Assembly: GCA_003243255.1 (NCBI GenBank)
Contig: QFQM01000169.1
Coordinates: 1-9,537, forward strand
DNA length: 9,537 bases
Direction of reading: 5' to 3'
Source: Flavobacterium psychrophilum
GTDB lineage: Bacteria > Bacteroidota > Bacteroidia > Flavobacteriales > Flavobacteriaceae
This document shows positions 6,065-9,537 of the stretch, one piece after another (position 1 is the stretch's first letter; each line of letters begins with the position of its first letter). A program made the translations under genes and the position numbers. A model generated the notes under the pieces. It did no database searches, was not told the origin of the DNA, and saw nothing but the letters and a program-made list of their open reading frames with translations.

Positions 6065-7276
6065 ATGAAATATATTAAGACAACTTACTTGGTCATTTTG
6101 ATTTTGACAATTTGCAGCAATTCATTTGCGCAACAACCTTCGGTCAAGAACGACAAAACAAAAAAGGTACCTGTTATTGAATTACACGGCAACGGCTATC
6201 AGCGAGGGTTACAACACGGCAAATTATTGAAAACTGAAATTGCAGAGGAATTTGTAAAATGGAAAATAGACATTGAAACGAATACAAAGAAAAATGCTGA
6301 TACCGTAATTGACGATTTTTATCGCAGCACCAATTTTGAACCCGCTATAAAAAAATGGACACCCGAAATATATGAGGAGATAAAGGGAATTGCTGAAAGT
6401 TCTGGTCAGTCTTTCAAAGATGTTTATTGCTTTCAAATGGCAGATGAATTTTGGGTTTATAATGATAAAATCAAAAACATGGAAGTCAATCATTGCAGCG
6501 GGATTGGTGTTGCAGCTGTTGGTTCAAGGCCAACTTACATTGCCCAAAATTTAGATGGTCCTGGTTTTATGAATGGAAGCCAGGTTTTACTTCACATCAA
6601 AGCCTATAAAAATGAGCCGGAACAGTATCTCTTAAGTTCAGCAGGCTTGGTTGGTATGAATGGAATTAATTCAAAAGGTATTGGAGTTACTGTTAATACA
6701 TTAATGGCGTTGAATGCAAGTCCAGATGGTTTACCGGTTGCCTGTGTGGTTAGAGGAATTCTGTTAAAAAAAGACAAGAAAAGCGCTTTAGATTTTTTAC
6801 AAACTGTTAAGCATGCCTCTGGACAAAATTATATCATTGGCTCTGTTGACAGTGTCTATGATTTTGAAGCTTCCGCAAATAAAGTCGTTCGGTTTATACC
6901 GGTTGCCAATAACCCTTCGCTTGTTTATCACACCAACCACCCGATTAGTAATGATGACATAAAACCCTGGCATAAAGAAAATATTAGAAAAGCATTATCC
7001 GGTGAAAGTGTTGGTAATAGTGTAACTCGTTTTATAGCGCTTAAAAACAGGCTTGACGTAAGTAATCCAAATTTTTCAGACAACACGATAAAAGAAACAT
7101 TGCGTTCCAAGGACAGCGAAAAATATCCCGTTTGTATAGCTTATCAAAGTGACAAAGGCGGGTTCACTTTCAGCTCTGTGATTTATACGTTAGGAAAAAT
7201 TCCAACAGTGCAGATAACGAATGGTTCACCAGACCAGTTTGAATATGTATTACATAAATTCACTTCGCGCAAATAG
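6065..7276 (+). CDS. Exported C45 family Ntn-type acyltransferase/amide hydrolase (acyl-CoA:6-APA acyltransferase-like)
   Basis: The 403-residue protein has a Sec signal peptide (hydrophobic residues 8-18, likely cleavage after SFA or FAQ near 22-23). It belongs to the C45 family, whose best known member is fungal isopenicillin N acyltransferase. These enzymes cut themselves before a Cys, which becomes the N-terminal nucleophile for amide hydrolysis or acyl transfer. Signatures are VIELHGNGYQRGLQHGKLL (37-55), the family opening; NHCSGIGVA (142-150) with probable nucleophile Cys144; AQNLDGPGF (160-168) with the conserved Asn-x-Asp; LSSAGLVGMNGINSKGIGV (190-208); and HTNHP (289-293), whose Asn291 probably forms the oxyanion hole. 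The residue before Cys144 is His, where isopenicillin N acyltransferase has Gly. Bacterial substrates are mostly unknown; N-acyl amino acids, lactams and bile-salt-like amides are possibilities. There is no lipobox, so it is probably soluble in the periplasm or secreted. Confidence 0.88.
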   Translation: MKYIKTTYLVILILTICSNSFAQQPSVKNDKTKKVPVIELHGNGYQRGLQHGKLLKTEIAEEFVKWKIDIETNTKKNADTVIDDFYRSTNFEPAIKKWTPEIYEEIKGIAESSGQSFKDVYCFQMADEFWVYNDKIKNMEVNHCSGIGVAAVGSRPTYIAQNLDGPGFMNGSQVLLHIKAYKNEPEQYLLSSAGLVGMNGINSKGIGVTVNTLMALNASPDGLPVACVVRGILLKKDKKSALDFLQTVKHASGQNYIIGSVDSVYDFEASANKVVRFIPVANNPSLVYHTNHPISNDDIKPWHKENIRKALSGESVGNSVTRFIALKNRLDVSNPNFSDNTIKETLRSKDSEKYPVCIAYQSDKGGFTFSSVIYTLGKIPTVQITNGSPDQFEYVLHKFTSRK

Positions 7277-7339
7277 AAAGGCGCACAAAAGATAATTGAC
7301 CCCTTTGTACTGGGAAGACAACCAAGAAATAAATTCATT

Positions 7340-7792
7340 ATGCCAAAAAGGATAAGCTTACTAATCATTGCCATGTTTTTTTCGACATTGTTGCAGGCCC
7401 AACAGTCATTGACAAACGACCAGCAGAAAGTGCAACAAACAGTAATTAACTTTTTTGAAGCATTGTCAAAAAGAGATTCGGTTAGTTTAAAAAGCTACAG
7501 CACCACCGATATTACATTGATTGAATACGGCCAGGTTTGGACTTTGGATACGCTTATTCGAAGGGCGATTAAACTAAACACGGCTACCGATTTTAAAAGA
7601 GTAAATTCTCTTCAATTCATAAATTCTTCTGTAGATAAAAACACAGCAGGGGCAACGTACAATCTGCATTCAGAAATTACGAGAGGGGGCAAACAAGTAA
7701 GTATTCACTGGCTTGAATCGGTTATACTGGTAAGAGAAAAAAAGAAATGGAAGCTAAAAGCCTTGCATTCAACAATGATTAAGCGTACCTAA
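7340..7792 (+). CDS. Secreted NTF2/SnoaL-like (DUF4440-type) protein
   Basis: The 150-residue protein has a signal peptide (MPKRISLLIIAMFFSTLLQAQQ, likely cleavage after QAQ near residue 21). The rest fits one cone-shaped NTF2-like alpha+beta domain: a long N-terminal helix QQKVQQTVINFFEALSKRD (28-46), then a short loop with SLKSYSTTDITLIEYGQ (49-65), then alternating strands ending HWLESVILVREKKKWKLKAL (122-141). The 'VILVREKKKWKL' end is the classic final strand pair of DUF4440/SnoaL-like proteins. Members are enzymes (isomerases, cyclases) or small-ligand binders, and no catalytic residues can be named here. It sits 63 bases after the C45 gene and only 10 bases before the amidohydrolase gene, so it is probably cotranscribed with the latter. 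The ATG at 7340 is chosen over the one at 7373 because it supplies the basic n-region MPKR. Confidence 0.82.
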   Translation: MPKRISLLIIAMFFSTLLQAQQSLTNDQQKVQQTVINFFEALSKRDSVSLKSYSTTDITLIEYGQVWTLDTLIRRAIKLNTATDFKRVNSLQFINSSVDKNTAGATYNLHSEITRGGKQVSIHWLESVILVREKKKWKLKALHSTMIKRT

Positions 7793-7802
7793 AAATCAAC
7801 AC

Positions 7803-9245
7803 ATGAAAACTTTTATTCTTTCCGTAGCACTTTTGTGCTTGTTTATCTCTCCTTCCTTTTCGCAAATAAAATTCAGCGATGAAACTAAAAAGTATATCGA
7901 ATACAGCGATGACATCATTGTTTTCAAAAATGGATTATTAATTGACGGAAAAGGCAATGCTGCCAAACCACAACAAACAGTTATCATCCGTCATGGTAAA
8001 ATTGACTGGATTGGAGATGATACAAAAGCAATCATTCCCAAAGATGCCGGCATCATTGATTTGAATGGCAAAGCCATCATGCCGGGGTTGGTGATGCTTC
8101 ATGAACACATGTATATCTCTGCAAGCTCAAGAGCGCCACGCTATGCAAATTTGAAACAACTACCTTTTACCTTTCCTCGTCTTTATTTAGCCGCAGGAGC
8201 AACCACCATCCGAACCTGCGGAAGCATTGAACCCTATTCTGACATTCGAATAAAAAAGGATATTGATTTAGGTTTAATGCCTGGACCTTCAATTGAACTA
8301 ACCGCACCTTACGTGCAAGGAAAAGAATCAGTGTTTCCACAAATGAAGGAAAATAAAACACCCGTGGAAGCAGCCGCTTTTGTAAACTACTGGGCCGATC
8401 AGGGCTTCACCTCCTTTAAGGCATACATGGGCATAGATAAACCTACACTTAAAGCAGCTATTACTGAAGCTAAAAAGAGAAAGCTAAAATTTACAGGGCA
8501 TTTGGATGCAGTGACCTACCGCGAGGCAGCGGAATTAGGCATTGACAATTTAGAGCACGGATTTATGGCGAGCACAGATTTTGTTATCGGCAAAAAAGAA
8601 AATGAACAACCCGCTCCCGGCTCCGGGATTAAAGCATTAGGCAACTTGAATATCCAAAGCGATAGTGTAAAGCAACTTATGCAATTCCTAATCGACAAAA
8701 AGGTAGGCATCACTTCATCATTGTCTGTATTTGAAGGCGGTACAACTACCCAGCCCATGCCAAATGAAGATGTACTTAGCGCCATGTCACCGGATACCAG
8801 GGACTACTATTTAAAAAACTTTGCTTTGGTAAAATCTACAACGCCTGGCGACCGCGATAAAGCATTCGTAAAAAATGCAAAAATGGAAAAACTATTCTAT
8901 GATATGGGTGGTCTGTTGACAGTGGGCACTGACCCCACAGGTATTGGAGGTACATTGGCTGGTTACGGAAACTGGCGTGCCATTGAATTATTAGTTGAAG
9001 CCGGTGGCTTTACACCTTTGGAAGCAATTAAAATAGCAACACTCAATGGGGCAATCGCTTTGGGTTTTGACAAAACCATTGGCACGATTGAAACAGGTAA
9101 ATCAGCTGACATGTTGATTATTGACGGAGACCCGTCAAAGAATATTAATGACATTAGAAAAGTTCAGTATGTTTTTAAAAGTGGTGTTGGCTATAGTTCA
9201 AAAAAGTTATTTGAATCAGTAAAAGGGAAAGTTGGATTTTATTAA
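7803..9245 (+). CDS. Exported metal-dependent amidohydrolase (imidazolonepropionase/Xaa-Pro dipeptidase-like)
   Basis: The 480-residue protein has a signal peptide (MKTFILSVALLCLFISPSFS, cleavage near residue 20-21) and a complete amidohydrolase-superfamily fold: a small beta-sandwich from both ends around a TIM barrel. Motifs in order are LIDGKGN (46-52); MPGLVMLHEHMYI (93-105), giving ligands His100 and His102; FTSFKAYMG (202-210), with Lys206 as the likely carboxylated bridging lysine; KFTGHLDAV (229-237), giving His233; NLEHGF (249-254), giving His252; TVGTDPTG (373-380), giving Asp377, the general base; and the C-terminal GTIETGKSADMLIIDGDP (427-444), typical of the family. All metal and catalytic residues are present. 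The closest group appears to be the imidazolonepropionase-like amidohydrolases, which include prolidases acting on Xaa-Pro dipeptides and related carboxypeptidases. The starting ATG is 10 bases after the NTF2-like gene. Export argues against a role in cytoplasmic histidine degradation. Confidence 0.92.
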   Translation: MKTFILSVALLCLFISPSFSQIKFSDETKKYIEYSDDIIVFKNGLLIDGKGNAAKPQQTVIIRHGKIDWIGDDTKAIIPKDAGIIDLNGKAIMPGLVMLHEHMYISASSRAPRYANLKQLPFTFPRLYLAAGATTIRTCGSIEPYSDIRIKKDIDLGLMPGPSIELTAPYVQGKESVFPQMKENKTPVEAAAFVNYWADQGFTSFKAYMGIDKPTLKAAITEAKKRKLKFTGHLDAVTYREAAELGIDNLEHGFMASTDFVIGKKENEQPAPGSGIKALGNLNIQSDSVKQLMQFLIDKKVGITSSLSVFEGGTTTQPMPNEDVLSAMSPDTRDYYLKNFALVKSTTPGDRDKAFVKNAKMEKLFYDMGGLLTVGTDPTGIGGTLAGYGNWRAIELLVEAGGFTPLEAIKIATLNGAIALGFDKTIGTIETGKSADMLIIDGDPSKNINDIRKVQYVFKSGVGYSSKKLFESVKGKVGFY

Positions 9246-9330
9246 TTGAAACAAAATGAAAATAAAGCAAGCAACATTCCTGTTTATCGCACTGATAAAC
9301 GTATTTTCTTTCCAGCTTTCAGCACAAAAG
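9246..9330 (+). repeat. Leader plus signal-peptide segment, copy 2 (similar to 4480-4565)
   Basis: After the TAA of the amidohydrolase gene the spacer reads TTGAAACAAA and then ATG, like the TTGAAA... spacer at 4480. The 48 bases at 9283-9330 (FIALINVFSFQLSAQK) match 4518-4565 at 40 positions. The similarity stops after the signal peptide. This could be a copied export signal, shared ancestry of the leader, or convergence on Bacteroidota signal-peptide style. Confidence 0.5.
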
Positions 9331-9537
9331 AAAAATCAACCGATTCAACTTGGCCCCTTACTAGAACAGTACTCAAAAGAATACTATGCACTAAATCCTT
9401 TAGCAGCCACACAAGCAGGCATCAATGATTACAATAGCCAACTTGAAATTACTATCAGCGAGGAGTATATAAAAAAAGCAAAAGCACTCAATCAAAAATA
9501 TCTCACCCAATTAGCCGTCATAAATAAAGCAGGCCTA
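9256..9537 (+). CDS. DUF885 family exported protein, N-terminal part (3' end outside window)
   Basis: The frame from ATG 9256 stays open for 94 codons to the window end. A longer-looking frame beginning with TTG at 9246 overlaps it, but that one gives low-quality sequence and stops at 9428. The protein starts with a signal peptide (MKIKQATFLFIALINVFSFQ, cleavage near LSAQ, residues 22-24). The mature start then carries LLEQYSKEYYALNPLAATQA (35-54), followed by GINDYN (55-60). This matches the DUF885 opening, which typically has a helix ending in 'nP..AT..G..dYn'. Family knowledge: DUF885 proteins are about 550-600 residues and are predicted zinc metallo-carboxypeptidases with an HExxH-like motif far downstream, which lies outside the window and could not be checked. 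The gene starts 10 bases after the amidohydrolase, so it is probably cotranscribed with it. Confidence 0.82.
   Translation, partial: MKIKQATFLFIALINVFSFQLSAQKKNQPIQLGPLLEQYSKEYYALNPLAATQAGINDYNSQLEITISEEYIKKAKALNQKYLTQLAVINKAGL

Noticed and set aside
6110..6130. Possible lipobox in the C45 signal peptide (LTIC)
   Set aside because: The residue before Cys is Ile rather than Gly/Ala/Ser, and a better signal peptidase I site (SFAQ) follows.
7296..7340. Promoter-like TTTG with a TAAATTCA box before the NTF2-like gene
   Set aside because: The spacing between elements is about 22 bases and the -7 box matches the Bacteroidota TAnnTTTG consensus only in part; it is also almost at the start codon.
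9246..9428. 60-codon frame starting at TTG after the amidohydrolase
   Set aside because: It overlaps the DUF885 start in another frame; only the frame from 9256 gives a signal peptide and family motif.
1..9537. Mobile element, CRISPR array, tRNA/rRNA, or defence/toxin system
   Set aside because: No transposase or integrase motifs, direct repeat arrays, cloverleaf sequences or toxin-antitoxin pairs were seen; all coding content is accounted for by metabolic and envelope genes.

Overview
The window is a densely coding stretch of about 9.5 kb in which every supportable gene lies on the + strand. It suggests a member of the Bacteroidota, possibly Chitinophagales/Chitinophagaceae. The evidence is an AT-rich composition, A-rich leaders before start codons with almost no Shine-Dalgarno sequences, many secreted proteins whose signal peptides end in ...QAQ, ...AQQ or ...FSQ, and a protein repertoire typical of that group (DUF2306, C45 acyltransferase, exported M20 and amidohydrolase enzymes, DUF885). 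The assignment to phylum is fairly firm; the assignment to family is an impression.

Layout. Left end (1-1028): the C-terminal third of an M20D amidohydrolase (acyl-amino-acid hydrolase type), then a GNAT acetyltransferase. Left centre (1080-2612): two small exported or periplasmic oxidative-type proteins, both starting MQRR. One is an intradiol ring-cleavage dioxygenase carrying an extra C-terminal beta-rich domain, the other a single-domain cupin. Centre (2649-4479): two polytopic membrane proteins, a DUF2306 protein and an OafA-type acyltransferase 3. Right half (4497-9537): an exported M20 dipeptidase, an exported C45 Ntn-type acyltransferase/hydrolase, a small secreted NTF2/SnoaL-like protein, an exported metal-dependent amidohydrolase (imidazolonepropionase/prolidase-like), and the N-terminus of an exported DUF885 protein that runs off the end.

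Intergenic gaps are 10 to 90 bases, so parts of the region could be cotranscribed; the tightest joins are 4479/4497 (17 bases), 7792/7803 (10) and 9245/9256 (10). I found no convincing promoter, terminator, RNA gene, mobile element, CRISPR array or frameshift, and no gene-free stretch longer than 300 bases.

Functionally the window is dominated by enzymes that cut amide or peptide bonds (M20D, M20, C45, amidohydrolase, DUF885), four of them with signal peptides, alongside two proteins that may act on aromatic or phenolic compounds and two enzymes that transfer acyl groups. A reasonable but unproven reading is an envelope-located scavenging cluster for peptides or acyl-amide compounds. I see no clear sign of a wholly new system. 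The most unusual points are the dioxygenase/C-terminal-domain fusion paired with a cupin, the concentration of unrelated amide hydrolases, and near-identical leader and signal-peptide DNA in front of two unrelated peptidase genes (4497 and 9256).
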